64,000 nucleotides of DNA from assembly GCA_036936605.1 (NCBI GenBank), contig JAUPFV010000005.1, positions 77,512,885 to 77,576,884 of the forward strand. Direction: 5' to 3'. Position 1 is the stretch's first letter, and every line of letters starts with the position of its first letter. The DNA is from Limnanthes douglasii subsp. nivea (Eukaryota > Streptophyta > Magnoliopsida > Brassicales > Limnanthaceae). A program made the translations under genes and the position numbers. Below the pieces are notes generated by a model. That model made no database searches. It was not told the origin of the DNA and saw only the letters and a program-made list of their open reading frames with translations. Shown piece by piece: positions 48,071 to 60,510 of this stretch.

Positions 48071-49570
48071 ATGGTGAAGGATAAAAAGAATGTGAATGAT
48101 AAAAAAGATGAGGTGATAAATGTAGAAGACGAGATGGTGAAAGATATAAAATTGACGGAAGATAAACATCAAGTTTAAAAACTAGAGAATAATGTAAGGG
48201 ACATAAAGTAGGCCGAGAAATATAATCTATTTTACATATTTTGAAAATTTGGAAAAGCTTATTTCAAAATCTATAAAATAATTTATTTCACACTTTGTTA
48301 AACCTTTTATTTTGCAAATGTATTTTAAAATGTATTTCACGTTTCATGTCTAATACTTATTTTGCAATTGAAAAATTATTAAAAACATGTTTCACATTTT
48401 ATAATTTGCAAATTGATTTGATATGTGTCAGTATTTTGCATTTCATATTTATGTTTAACGTTTATTTTGCATTTCATATTTATGTTTAACAATTATTTTG
48501 TATTTTTAACACCTATTTTATATTTCGCAAGTTGTTTACTTGCCTTATTTCATATTTGTGTAATTATTTTAAAGCATGGGGACTATCTATACTAATACTA
48601 GAAGATAAATATCACTTCCACTGTATGCAAGAAGTGGAATTTAAAAAACAGAATTGTGTGAATAATATAATCAAGCAACATTTGAATAAACTGTCGAATA
48701 TGTGGAAATTTATTGGGCCATGAATAATCAAATAAATTTAATGACTGACTCCAAAAAAATAAAAAATAAAATTAAAAGGGAAATCAAACAAGTTGATATA
48801 GGTGTATGGTCAGTTCCAAAAATAATATTTTTTATTCACGTGAGTTACATGATGAAGGTAGCCAATGAAAACCAACTTGACTATAAGGTAATTGTTTTGT
48901 TTTTTATTTTTCATTTATATTTAACATTTATTTTGTAATTCAAAATTATGTTTAAAACATATTTCACATTTTGCGATTTACAGTTAAATTATTACATATT
49001 TCGCAACTCGGAGTTGAATTACAATATTTTTTATATTTTAGAAAATTATTTATTACATGTTTTACATTTTACACTTTGTAAATTTTTTATGCTTGTATAT
49101 ATTGTGTGATTTTCAAATAGGATTTTGTATTGCTGACACTTATGATGGAACCCTAACAATACCTACTATAAAAATAGTAATTTTAGAAATACAGTGGTAA
49201 TCATCTTTTATTGTTTCATCATTTGTGACTTATAAACACATCATTCTTCCTAAAAAATATATCAATGTAGACATTCATTAATAAAGGATAACATGTTTCA
49301 AAAATGATTGACAAAGTCGTCCGTGATAAGGATACCACTTTTATCATTATTCTGAATTACACCAAAGCACCAATAAATAATATCAATCACTGGACATTAA
49401 TAATGTTGGATCTTAATAATGGCAGAACACTGGTACCAAATTCAAAATATATAATAAACCCTTATGATAAATCTTCTTTGAGGAAAGGTATATTAAGATT
49501 TATTATATTAAGTATAAAGAATAAATTCAAAATAAATAATAACAAGGTTTATTATATTAAGTATAAATAA
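48071..49570 (+). pseudogene. Right half of decayed Ulp1-like (C48) protease gene with repeat-filled introns
   Basis: After the target duplication an Asp/Lys-rich segment continues (to about 48180). Protein-like exons follow at about 48580-48720, 48720-48888 and 49290-49490. The exon at 48888 ends at GACTATAAG|GTAATTG, a plausible donor. The exon at 49295 reads DNMFQKMIDKVVRDKDTTFI then INHWTLIMLDLNNG, the HW and following Asp of Ulp1/C48 cysteine proteases (de-SUMOylating family). The catalytic Cys region was not found. Such domains are common in plant MULE-associated (Kaonashi-type) genes, so this may be transposon cargo rather than a host gene. Confidence 0.55.
48240..49090. repeat. Dispersed degenerate repeats of the TATTTCGCATTTCA type, right side
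   Basis: Clusters at 48240-48540 and 48890-49090 use words such as TATTTTGCATTTCATATTTATG (in two close copies, 48430-48490). They match the clusters left of element 3 and fall in presumed introns of the Ulp1-like gene. Confidence 0.75.
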
Positions 49571-49740
49571 GAAATAAAAATAAAAATAAATGATATCTTC
49601 TTCTTCCCTTATGAGTATTTATAAATAATAACAAGGTTTATTATATTAAGTATAAAGATAAATTAATGTATTTAGTGATCAATGACTAAATTAAAGCATG
49701 CATAAGAGATACTAGGGTTAAATGATATACCCTTAGAACT

Positions 49741-50015
49741 TGTTTGTAAAGAATACAGTAGTGGGGTGAGAAATCTACTTTAATGGTGGTAATCATGTAA
49801 TTTCAATATTCACCTCATGTAATATATAAAGAACATTCCCTTTTGGGAAAAGAGACCAAGTCAATTATTGCTACATTTATTCATTCTATCTCTTTCTCTC
49901 TCTATAAAACGTTGATTCTCATATTAAAAGTATCTAACACATATTTCTTAGACAGACGTTCTCCTACGAACATTCCCACTTCTGAACTAACCTAAGAAAT
50001 TATCTCAGTTCATCA
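49741..50015 (+). repeat. Element 4, 5' LTR (3' part; start not resolved)
   Basis: The LTR end TTCATCA is set by the adjoining PBS. TATATAAA at 49823-49830 is the likely promoter. No second copy exists in the window, so the start is a guess. Confidence 0.6.
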
Positions 50016-50016
50016 G

Positions 50017-50034
50017 TGGCGCCATTTGTGGGAA
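50017..50034 (+). promoter_or_regulatory. Element 4 primer binding site
   Basis: TGGCGCCATTTGTGGGAA one base after the LTR end. It is of the common plant Ty3/gypsy TGGCGCC type and unlike the PBS of elements 1-3. Confidence 0.8.
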
Positions 50035-50095
50035 CCTGAGTGGTACCCGAAATTACCGTTCCAAAACTATAAAAATAATCTAAAGTAAAAAAACA

Positions 50096-52525
50096 ATGAA
50101 AACTGAAATTCGTGGTGAGTTGGAAGTAATTCCGACAAATAACTTGCTCTGAATTGTATCTGAAGACCATCTAATGGAAGAGCAAGTGACAAATGAAGGA
50201 AACGACCATAATCGATACGCTAAAGAGCTTATTGAAGAGTGTGTCTTGGTTGTCAGGCGAAAAAAGTTGTTGGAAGACATCGAAAGGCTAAAAGCAGAAA
50301 AAGAAGCGATAATAAGCTCAAAAAGAGTCAAATAAAAATCTAACGAGAGCACAACATGGCAGATTAGACTCAAGATGTATTGATTCTGAGGAAAGGCGTT
50401 GAAGGAAAAGTCATCGATGTTCCAAAAGACGAGCTAGATCTTAACAACGATACGAACCATCAGAATCTAGTGACTATACTTCTTTTAGTTCAGATGAATT
50501 TTCATCTTCGGATACCGATGCTAGATATAAAGAAGATCAGAGACAAAGATATTCAAAGGTGCATAAAAGTTCTCATCGGAATGGTCGGAGAACTAAAGGT
50601 TCAAGGAAGAAGAAGCATAATCATGGGAAGAGAAAGTTATACTCCGAAGAGCCTGATAAAGTGGTGAATGCAGTTCGACCAGAATATGTGACCCCTCGAA
50701 GACAACTTCAATCTGACAACTATAATTAGGATTACCGAATCAGTAATCTATTTAATTTTCCGACAAAGGAAAGGCTCTGTATGGCTGCAAATGAAGGTTC
50801 GGGGGGAATTGCTTACAAGATCGGGCATAATTGGAGGTCATCTTCACTCTCTCCTGAGATTTTGTCCGCACATCTCCCCTAGTGGTTCGACATATCTAAG
50901 TTGGAAAAGTTTGATGGGACAGAAGATCTCGATAATTACATTGAGCAGTTCAAGATTTTCATGATCAATTATGATGATGAGGACAAGTTATTGTGCAAAG
51001 AGTTTTCTCAAAATTTCAAGAATGCTTCTTCATAGTGGTACAATTGTCTACCTCAAGGGTGTATAAAGAATTTTGATATGTTTTGGAGTATGTTCCAACA
51101 ACACTTTGTTGGAAGCAAAACATTCCAAGCCAACGAAGAGACCATCATCTACTGTAGGTAGAAACTTAGGGAGAGTCTAAAAGAGCATACGAAACTTCTT
51201 ATTCAAGTTAAGACTGATATAGAATTTTATGAAGACCAAGTGGCTATGGTTGCTTTCCGAATGGGTTTGGTTCCGGGGGTGCTGAAAGATAATTCCGCAG
51301 AGACGTAAGCTATGACATCCAGAGCATTTTTGGATCAAATAGGGAAACAAATTCTAGCTGAAGAAACTAGAGCTTCAGAGATAGATTCGATGTCTCAGTT
51401 CTACCAGGATCCGACCATGATAAGAGCAAGTGTGCCTCTAGTGAACGTCCGACCACAAGTCTCGTATCCAACGGTCACAGTCCGACCACGAGCACTAGTT
51501 CAAGCTATAAATCATGTACCTCAAACGGTAGTTAACACTCAGCAATACACACCTTTACCCAACAATCAGCAGTATCTCTGACCTATGTCCAACAAGTGGG
51601 CCCGACCCGCCCATTATGCTAAGTTAACTGAATGTGTATCAACTATCTTTGAGAATGCACGCTCGAATGTGCATTTTTGTAACCCTTTCTCGATGCAAAC
51701 TCCTAAGGAGCATAGAAAAGATAGATATTGTTAGTACCATGAGGATATTGAACATGAGAAAAAAGATTGCGTGACGCTTAAAAGAGAAGTAAAATATTTA
51801 ATAGAAAATGGGAAGTTAGTCAATTTTGTGAAGAAGAATGCTACGGTTTCTCTTAAGCAAGAAGCTTCTCCTAAGGAGAAGGATGCCATGATGATATCGA
51901 AAGCAATCTATAAAATAGTCCATAGATGCATTCGATATCTTTGCTGAGTATTTAGACCCGAAGCCTAAAAAAACAACATAAACATGGTGGAAGAACCGAT
52001 AGCAAGAAGAAATGTTAATGAGTTATGTGCTTTCTTTGAGTCACTAACAGTTTTTGGGGGAGATACAGTTGCAGGAATATCGAATTATTCTCGGAAGAGA
52101 CACATCGTTAGTCTATCAATACAACTGGAAGTAGGCGCTTCAACACATCTGTATAGAAATCCCTCCCCAATACTTTTTTTCGAAGATGATGATATGAAAG
52201 ATGTAGCTGGTCTGCGTGAGGATGTAGTAGTAATCGCAGCATAAATAGTGAGAAATGAGATAAGAAAATTTTGATTGATATTGGTAGTTCAGCTAACATA
52301 ATATTTATGTCTACTTATAGCGAGATCAAAAACCCACCAACACTCTTACAATCAGACCGAACGATAGTTGGATTCACCAAAGCTACTAACAAAGTAGTCG
52401 CAGAATTCGAAGGGATGCTAGAGTTGGGTCGAGGACCATTAAAAAAGATAGTTACAATCTTATTTGTAGCGGTGGATGCACCCACTTCTTACAATGCTGT
52501 CTTCAGAAGGTCTTGGTTTTCATGC
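50096..52525 (+). pseudogene. gag-pro: Element 4 gag and protease fragment of a Tat retrotransposon
   Basis: Gag begins MKTEIRGELEVIP and has a charged helix (LLEDIERLKAEKEA). The core is at about 50900-51300 (FKIFMINYDDEDKLLCKEFS, QQHFVGSKTFQANEETIIYC). The zinc site remnant is YHEDIEHEKKDC (about 51735). ELCAFFESLTVFGGDT lies at 52019-52066. Protease has DIGSSANIIF where DTGSSANILF is expected (Thr to Ile) and YNAVFRRSWF. Homology stops near 52525, in the protease; RT, integrase and the 3' LTR are absent. Many stops and shifts. Confidence 0.85.
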
Positions 52526-53260
52526 AGAATGTTTTTTTTATTTAATATGTTTTTTTTGTTTTATGGAGTAAAATGTACCAACCCTCAAAGATGTTGTATT
52601 TTTTGCGAGGGTTGAGGTATCCAGGTTGATATAACGCATTGCATGATGGAGCTTTAATCTAATTTCTAATTATGTTTTTAGTTGTTATGTTACTTGTGGG
52701 TTGTATGGATGTTTACAGTAGCAATGATATATTTACAGTTTTTCTAAACATTAGAGAGGAAGTTGTATACCAAAGCAGTTATAAAGGTAGTTACAAACAA
52801 ACAATCGCAATGTATTACCCAGATGATGCATTATCTACCAATGTCATACCAGGCATATATGGTAATGTCTTTTTAATGTTTTGCAATGTTATTTAAGGGT
52901 ATCAAGCAATTTCGTATTAGACTATCTACCAATGTCATAATAGGGTATCTAGCAATGGTAAATGAAACTATCTAGTAATTTCAATTAGACTATCTAGAAA
53001 ATTCAGATAAACCGTAGCTAGGAGTGTAAATGTATGATACTATTATCTAGCCATGAGATATAAGGCATATCTAGAAACGTCATCTCAATGTTATAGTAGT
53101 GTGCCTAGAAATGTCTTTTAGTGTATGTAGCCATGTCCTGTTAGTCCAGCTACCAATGTCATGGAAGTAGTATCTAGCAATCTCATAATAACATATCTAG
53201 CAATGTGAAATTAGAGTAAAACTTTGAATTAACCACTCAGTCACACAACGTATCTAGTAA
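52525..53260. repeat. Flank of the MULE with degenerate TATCTAGCAATGTCAT repeats
   Basis: From 52831 to about 53255 the motif TATCTAGCAATGTCATA and variants (TATCTACCAATG, CATCTAGAAACGTC, ATGTAGCCATGTC) recur roughly every 18-35 bp. The same motif fills an intron of the MULE transposase and its upstream side. From 52525 to 52830 I recognise nothing. Confidence 0.8.
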
Positions 53261-53299
53261 TATGACCAGTGAAAAGAACATATAAATCGTAAGATAAGA

Positions 53300-55777
53300 A
53301 GCACTTATCCACGCATATCGAAAAAACAAATGAACATAAAAGGACAAGTTTGTTAAATTTAGAATGCATCGCACAACCTCCTGTTGTGTCCTAATTTGAA
53401 ACATAAGCCACACCTCCACCGGCTGGTGGTTACTTCTCCTCTCGATGGAATACGTTTTGTTGGGCCGTCATGATCGTCTTTTAACATTAAGTGGTTGAAC
53501 TTCTGGCTCATTATATTGGTCAGGGATAGAAACTTGTCTAAAATGTGTTATAGTCGGTATGTTAAAAGAATAACTAGACCTCAAATTTACAGCAGTGAAA
53601 AATGGTTCTATTAAAGTCATAGGAAATTCGCTTAGAGATGTTATTGCAGCCAATGCGTGTGGACATAAGAACATTATTGCTGCCAAGAACCGCATGTACA
53701 TTTGAAAATAGAGCATGTTTAACACAATTACTAGGACTGATAAAACCTCAAACAAAGATGCAGAAGACTTACGTACTACTCAGGTTCGACCACATTCGAC
53801 ATTCTTTTTAAACTTCTTGTCAAACTCGAGACATTAATTAGTGTTCCAACTTAGATCCTCCGATAAACGTCTAGACATCTGAGTCATAAGCAGAACTCTA
53901 ATCATGTCGATCAATTTCACTATAGGTAGATAGCTTAATTTTTTTATCTGTGCATTGAATAATAGCTGTTGATGCCATTGCCCCATACTGTTTTCCTTTG
54001 TTGTATGCCTGAGGATACTTTTCGGGCAAGAAATTGTTTTGAAAATTGGAGATATGATCACCCCCTTGGTGCTGAAACTTTAAAAGTCGTTGGTTAAAAG
54101 GTCGACCCTTGGGGCATAAGCACAGCTCTTAAACATGACTAGCATATTCTTTGTATACTCTCTGTTTGTTTTTTCAACAGCTTTATTCAAATTCTGAAGT
54201 AAATGGAAGATAAAATAAGCATGGTAGTCATTGGGATATAGAACAACTACAACGTTAATAATACCAGCGTGACGGTTTGAAATAAATGTTATTTGGCGCC
54301 CTAGCAAATGAGGTTTAAGACTTTGAAGAAACCAAAACCAGTTGTCTGATTCTTCACTACCGAAAATATCGAAAGCAACTGGTAAAAGACCTGCAGCAAC
54401 CCCGTAATTACAAGGTAAAATGCAACGAACGAATCAACATAAATCGTATGGTTCAATTGCAGTAGATACAACCTATCTAGCATACTCAATATAATATATC
54501 TAGCAATGTCAGTTAAGTGTGTACTACAATTTTATTCCGTATATCTAACAATATCATGATAGGCGTATCTAGCAATTTCGACTATAACATATCTAACATT
54601 TTCATATTAGTGTAGATACAAATGTAATATTAGGTGTTTCTAGCAATGGTATATTAACGCATCTAGCAATGTCATCTAGATACAGTGGGACTAAACGTTA
54701 TTTCCATATTTTGCAATGGCTGAGAACATAACACCCCCATGCTTCCGGTAAGATGGGTTCTGTCAACGTACAACACAATTCGATTTGAATGAAAACCCTG
54801 AAGGCAGGCGCCGAATGCTATAAAACAGCGTTGGAAAACGTTGTCGGCAGCCAAATCCAAATGGCAATTCATTGTAATATCACGACTCTTTAGTCTTTTG
54901 AGGTATCCTTTTAGCAAACCGAAAATAGTATTGCTATCTCCAAACATGACACGCTTTGACTTTTTTAAAGCATTCCATGATAGACAATAAGAAATGTCTA
55001 AACCGTAGTCATGTTTCATAGAGGATTGTATACATTTTGTTTTCATACTATAGCAGGTCCTAATCGAATCATGAATTTCATCTGCAATCTAATCAGATAT
55101 CAAATGCTTGCTTTTTTCGTGAATACAGGATTGCATGCATGACTATCGACATACTTATTTATGGTCATGAAACTGGTTTTGGAATCAATTAATGCATACA
55201 ACCTCAATTTGCACCCGTCAAAATATTTTCACACACAGTAATCTGTGATCTTTCAAAATGAATTATGCATGTACTTAAAGGCAAAACTTTTCTCTAATTC
55301 ATATCGATACAACGATAACCGTAGACCCGCAGCCCCCCTCAGAAAATGACTGACCAACACAGACTTTAGCTTCTGCCCATCTAGTTGTAGTAAGATGTCT
55401 TTTTTTCGGGGTTGAACTAACTAAACAATTACTACTATCCCCACTCGTTCGTTGGTTTTTATTAGATTCTTCATAAATTTGACTAGGCGGTCTACATTTA
55501 ACTGCAGAACCTTTATCGACCACATGTTCTTCAATAATAAAATTAACGGTCTTGAGAAGCTTGACATCAAGATATACTTCCAAACCAATAAAATTTTGCT
55601 CGTTATTAAACAAACAATTTTGTGAGCACCGCACGAATAGCCAATGGTGTAGTTAACCAAATCCTGTCATCTTCTTTCAGCATACTTTTGAAGGGTTTCA
55701 AAATTTTCAAACTCGGACAACGGAACAATAGCTTTTTCATGTCCAAATTTGAAAATGCAAACTTTGGGCTTCGACAT
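53300..55777 (-). pseudogene. MULE (MuDR-type) transposase, decayed, with intron
   Basis: A cut-and-paste transposase. It starts at 55777: MSKPKVCIFKFGHEKAIVPL then a stop at about 55665. DUF-type DNA-binding module at 55380-55110 (FAFKYMHNSF ... FDGCKLRLYALIDSK, DSHACNPVF). The DDE core starts at AFGACLQGFHSNRIVLYVDR (about 54830) and THLTG (first Asp). The intron is about 54696-54394 (acceptor TTGCTGCAG). Then PVAFDIFGSEESDNWFWFLQ and ISNRHAGI, where families usually have ISDRHPGI, so the second catalytic Asp is Asn. C-terminal SWIM zinc site KCTCGSW ... CPHALAAI (about 53660) and a zinc knuckle CGLCFKLGHNRRLC (about 53355-53400). Several frameshifts. Terminal inverted repeats not identified. 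Confidence 0.88.
54394..54696 (-). other. MULE transposase intron packed with TATCTAGCAATGTCAT repeats
   Basis: On the minus strand the exon ends GGAAATAAC|GTTTAG and the next begins after CTGCAG. Between 54480 and 54680 the repeat motif occurs at least seven times with variation. Confidence 0.65.
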
Positions 55778-55849
55778 ATACTACACTGTATTGTAGAAGA
55801 TTCGGTTAGTTTATTATAGTGGAAGCTATAAAGAAGGAATGTGCTAGGG

Positions 55850-56280
55850 AACAAATAGGTCTATCAGTTTTTAAACAAATCTAGCAATGTTTTATGTATA
55901 CAATCGCATTCTCACAAATAAGTAACCTTATCTAAGCAATCTTGTTGCATAATAAAGCACAATGTGTGTTAAGACTAGTAAATCTTATTGTGGATAAGTA
56001 ATCTAGAAATTGTTGTTCATGAGTTGCATAACAAACGGTCATCTCTCGCGATGTATCTAGCCAAGTAAAATCACCACGACTATACATATATTGACGTATC
56101 TGAATGACTTTATTTAACCTCAAAATGCAACGACAATATCAGACACAAGTAAAATCGCAACAACTATAAATATATTAACGTATCTAGCAATGTATTTATT
56201 AAACACCTAAAACGCAACGACGGATTATTAAGTATCTAGCAATGTTAGTATTAAACGCCAAAATCACATCCTCTCACGCA
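55850..56280. repeat. TATCTAGCAATGT repeats upstream of the MULE transposase
   Basis: Copies near 55880, 55985, 56050, 56175 and 56232 (ATCTAGCAATG and close variants), spaced irregularly. Confidence 0.65.
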
Positions 56281-57760
56281 AATTGTATCATGTTCGCTAA
56301 ATCACCAGAAACTGTAAAAACTGACTGGAAAGTTACATAGCAACAAAAATACAAATAAGTCGACCACAAAGCTGACTTAAACAACTTCTAAACAATGATA
56401 TAGAGTAACATACATGATTTCGTACAGTTCGCATTAAGGTAGAGCTGGAAAAACAAGAACGAAAAAACTACTGAATTGCATTATGTACCTAACCTTTGAA
56501 TTGGCTACCGGTGGTTGACGTTGAGGAGGAAAGAAGCTGCTCGACGTGAACTAGGCTTAAAGATTCAACGGAATCGAAAGATCGGTGGTTTAATCGAAGC
56601 TTCTCGCCGGTGAGAACATAACTCGGTTCTTGGTCGATCTTTGTTGAACAATGGTGGACTATGGTGGTTAACAGGTGGTGGACGTTGGTTTAAGGTGGTG
56701 GACGGTGTTCGGAAGGATCGTTGGGAGGTTAACGGTGGTTATCAACGATCGACTGATCACGGTCACAGTTTTTCAAACATACAGCTCTTCCTTGGAAAAT
56801 GGGTATTTTGGTAGGTTAAGAGAGAGAGTGACAGCTGGTCATAAATTCAAAATTCAAAATCACTGATGGGGTGGAAATACCCATTATTTCTCAATATAAG
56901 GCTTATATACTAGGTTGAGGGTAGTTATGGTATTAAAAAAATGGGTATCGAAAGGGAGTTATTTAGTTGAGATGGGTATTAAGTAAGCATTAACCCATTT
57001 TTGGTACCAAATACTAATATGTTTGGTGAGAGGGTACTTAGGGTGTAATTTTCTAACTTTAAATTTCCTATAATCCATTCATCCAACTTATTATATCAAA
57101 ACTGGTAATATATTCAAAGTTTTCGCACTTACCTAAAAGATGGATTGCAATTTGATCATTTAATCAAAAAACACTTATAACAAATTTAGACAATGCACAC
57201 CTACATAATTGATTTCGTAAATCACTAAGTAACATATATTTCACGAATCATAAATAAGAATATCTTTGAGATATAACGCACTCTCTCCAATAAATGTCAA
57301 ATTCGGTCTCTAACCAAAACTCTCCCTCCTGGGAAGTATGACATACTCCCTTCGGTTTACGTTCAAATAATGTATATCTTTGAGGCATTAGAAAACTACC
57401 TCAATGTTGGAACTATCTCTGGGAACAATATTGTCTTTTAAACATTATCAATTTTATAAATCGTACTTTATTTTTTGTTGGTTCCATATAAGGTTTTTTT
57501 ATTCCACGAATGACCCTTTCAATATGTCATGACAAACGAGAGAAAAAATAAAATATATTTATGATGTACCTCGTCTCGTCTCGTTTTTAGTGGAAATTAG
57601 AGAAATTTGTATACATAATATGGATTTAAAATAAAGACATTGGTCGGGTAAGAGACATTGGTCATATTGAGGGACTTACTCGAATTGAATCTCAAATTCA
57701 TTTCAAATTTAGAGCATCGTAGTTTTTTTCGTTATAGCTTCTTACACGTACGAAGACCAT
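56281..57760. other. Region upstream of the MULE; no gene recognised
   Basis: Around 56480-56760 the sequence is GGTGG-rich (GGTGGTGGACG repeated). Around 56800-57010 ATGGGTAT recurs. It may be the 5' end region of the MULE, but no terminal inverted repeat was found. Confidence 0.4.
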
Positions 57761-57769
57761 TTCATGAAA

Positions 57770-58460
57770 TCAAGGTACTTTATTTTGGTATACTATCTAC
57801 CTCTCAAGGGCTCTCAGTTCGGATGACAGATGTAATTTTATACAAGACACCATTTGGTATACTATCTCATTCTCAACTACTCCTACGATTTACTTTCGGT
57901 TTAGGTGTCAAATGCAATTTTATACGAGGTACCTTTTGGTATAATTTTCTTTCTGAAGTACTCTCGGGTTGGAAGTAACTATAACTTAATACGAGACACC
58001 TCACGTTTTTTTTTATGTTACCTCTCTCTCAAGTATTCCCAGCTCGGGTGACAATTATAATTCCATACGAAGTCATCCCTGGTATAGGATTTCCCTCTCA
58101 AGTATTCTTAGTTTGGATGAAACTAAAAGTAAATATGTTGTACTTCCTCGTATACTACGTCTCTCTCAACTAATCTTCCTAAGTAATTTAGATTGGTTAG
58201 AAAATACAATTCCATATGAGGCATGTCTTGGTATAATATATCCCTCTCAAGTACGCTTTATTAAGGCGATAACTAAAATTATTTCAGTTCGGGTGTGTAC
58301 AAAAATTCTTTATGAGGTGCCCCTTTTGTATACTATCTCCCTTTCAACTACCCTCAGTTAGGATGACATCTATAATTTTATAGGAGGTACCTTGTATTAT
58401 ATCTCTCTCTCACGTAGCCCTGGTTCAGGTGACAACTACATAGGTTTTAATACGTACAAT
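57770..58460. repeat. Diverged tandem array, unit about 70-85 bp, about 9 copies
   Basis: Each unit has the order TTTGGTATACTATCTC, CCTCTCAAGTACTCTCAG, TTCGGGTGACAACTATAATT and a TATACGAGGTACC-like end. Units start near 57783, 57847, 57928, 58005, 58080, 58150, 58228, 58326 and 58390. Copies differ by many substitutions and indels, so this is an old satellite-like array. Confidence 0.8.
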
Positions 58461-58469
58461 TGAAAAATA

Positions 58470-60460
58470 ACCTAAAAATAATATCGATGATTTATATTAT
58501 ATGATTTCATGACATGTCACCCTCTATATTCCATAGGTAAATGGTGTGGTACCCTTCAAACATCTTCTGTCATCGATTTTATTCTACAGAGCTGGCAATG
58601 TGGACAAGTTAATTTTTTTAAAGCTAAATATAGCCCATATTTATCATTCAAAGCTTTTGCCCTACAATTCACACGTTTAGTAGAAGAAGTTGTGTTATAT
58701 ATCCAATGAGACATTGATTAGAAAAAGATGTTGTATTGTATTTGAGGAATACTGATGGAATTGAATGTTTAAGAACATTGTGGTCATCGCTTACAATATC
58801 TCGGCAATTTCCAAGTATTTTTGTTCTGCCAAAGATAGTAAAAACCAATGCATCTCTCGTCGATCATTAGTTATTTTATGCTTGACTAGCGATATTATCC
58901 ATAATATATTTTAGAATGTTAAATTTATTTTTATTTACCTCTGAAAAATAGAATATTTTCCAATTTGATTCATTATATTTAGAAGATTTTTAACGGAACA
59001 TAATCAACATGTTTGGTCATTTTTTCGAGAAAATGGTGCACTCAAAATGTGGAGTTATCATAAGCTATTATACACAAAAACATAACTAGAGTTAAAAAAC
59101 TTTATTTTATAAGATATTAAAAGAGTTCTCTTTGTCGGTTGGTCAAGTACGTCGCACCCACAACTCAAATAACTCTCACTAGCTCTTTTTATATACATTT
59201 AAATAATTTGTATTACTTTTACATGTATGAAACTAAGCTTATCTTTGGATGGATTTAAGATAATTTTTATCCATTTTTATGCATTTAAGGAATTTGCATC
59301 ACTTTTCATTATTTTAACACGAATTTAACATGGGTTAAAGAGAAACTAATGGAACATATGCTATAAGTTAAAATAAAATATGACGAGACCATAAGTTGAA
59401 CTACGACAATGCTATAACATGGTGAGACTATAAGCCAATCTCCATGAAACAATATTGTAAAAATACTACTCCATAACTTCAATGGTCCACGATACCAAAC
59501 TCCAAGGAATGAGACCGTAAAGGTCATGTAGTAAAAGTCTCAGCAATATGACAAAAAGTCACAATATTGGTCCAAGAGACTTCTCATCACACAAAAAAGG
59601 CCATGAAATAAATCCTCTAAATATATATAATTTAAAATATTCATCCACAAGATTACCGTGCAAAAATAAGCTAATAAAGGATGGGTCGTAAACACAAAAA
59701 ATTCAAACTTAAAAACAAGGTTGTAAATGCCATAGCAATTGCTCTAAAAATAAAACAACAAAACTTATAAGCCAAACATTAAAAAAAAAGACATGATACT
59801 CCCCATCTACCACCATTAACATTGACACCTTTTGGATTTTCACATAACTTTTTGAACCTTACCTCATCCATTTTTTTATATCAATCCTTGAATATATACT
59901 CTAATCAAACACATAAACTACACAGTTGACAAACCCCCTCGTATAAAACTCAATCAATTTTTTTATCTCCTAACACCTTCATTGAATATCTACAATTACT
60001 AGAGATATCAATTTAATTCAATCCAAATGATCCAAAAGGTCAAGCGAACATTTGAGCACATATGGGTCGGGAAATAAAAATCATAGTAATACTAGTACAA
60101 GTCAACCCAAGGATCGATGAGATAAAAAAACTACACACCCAATTCCTAAAAGTCGGACATTGAATTTCATGACTGTAAATCAAGCCAACGGTTAACAAGA
60201 TCAAAAGGTCATATATTTAAATGATTATAAACGAAGCTAACAATGTATTAGATTAAAGACCACACATGAGAGGCCATAAACATTGGACAATACAAGTCCT
60301 GATTATCAACGATTCACGAGATCAAATGACATGAATATAAAAAAATATAATGTTAGATGATAAGATTCATAGTCAAATGAATTAAAGTCAACCTAGCGGT
60401 TTACGAGACCATTGAACATTTGAGCAAAAACCTACAAAATGGATATTAATTTATCTCATC
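58470..60460. other. AT-rich DNA, no gene recognised
   Basis: Only short open frames without known motifs. Around 59340-60430 words such as GACCATAAG and CATAAC recur, but with no clear period. Confidence 0.5.
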
Positions 60461-60464
60461 AACG

Positions 60465-60466
<2 letters not shown>

Positions 60467-60506
<40 letters not shown>
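60467..60506. repeat. AT microsatellite (about 20 units)
   Basis: Uninterrupted TA run. Confidence 0.95.

Positions 60507-60510
<4 letters not shown>

Noticed and set aside
52672..52896. Small membrane-protein gene
   Set aside because: Hydrophobic start but partly made of the TATCTACCAATGTC repeat; no homologue recognised.
57658..57978. 106-codon plus-strand open frame
   Set aside because: Overlaps the diverged tandem array; the apparent protein repeats reflect DNA repeats.
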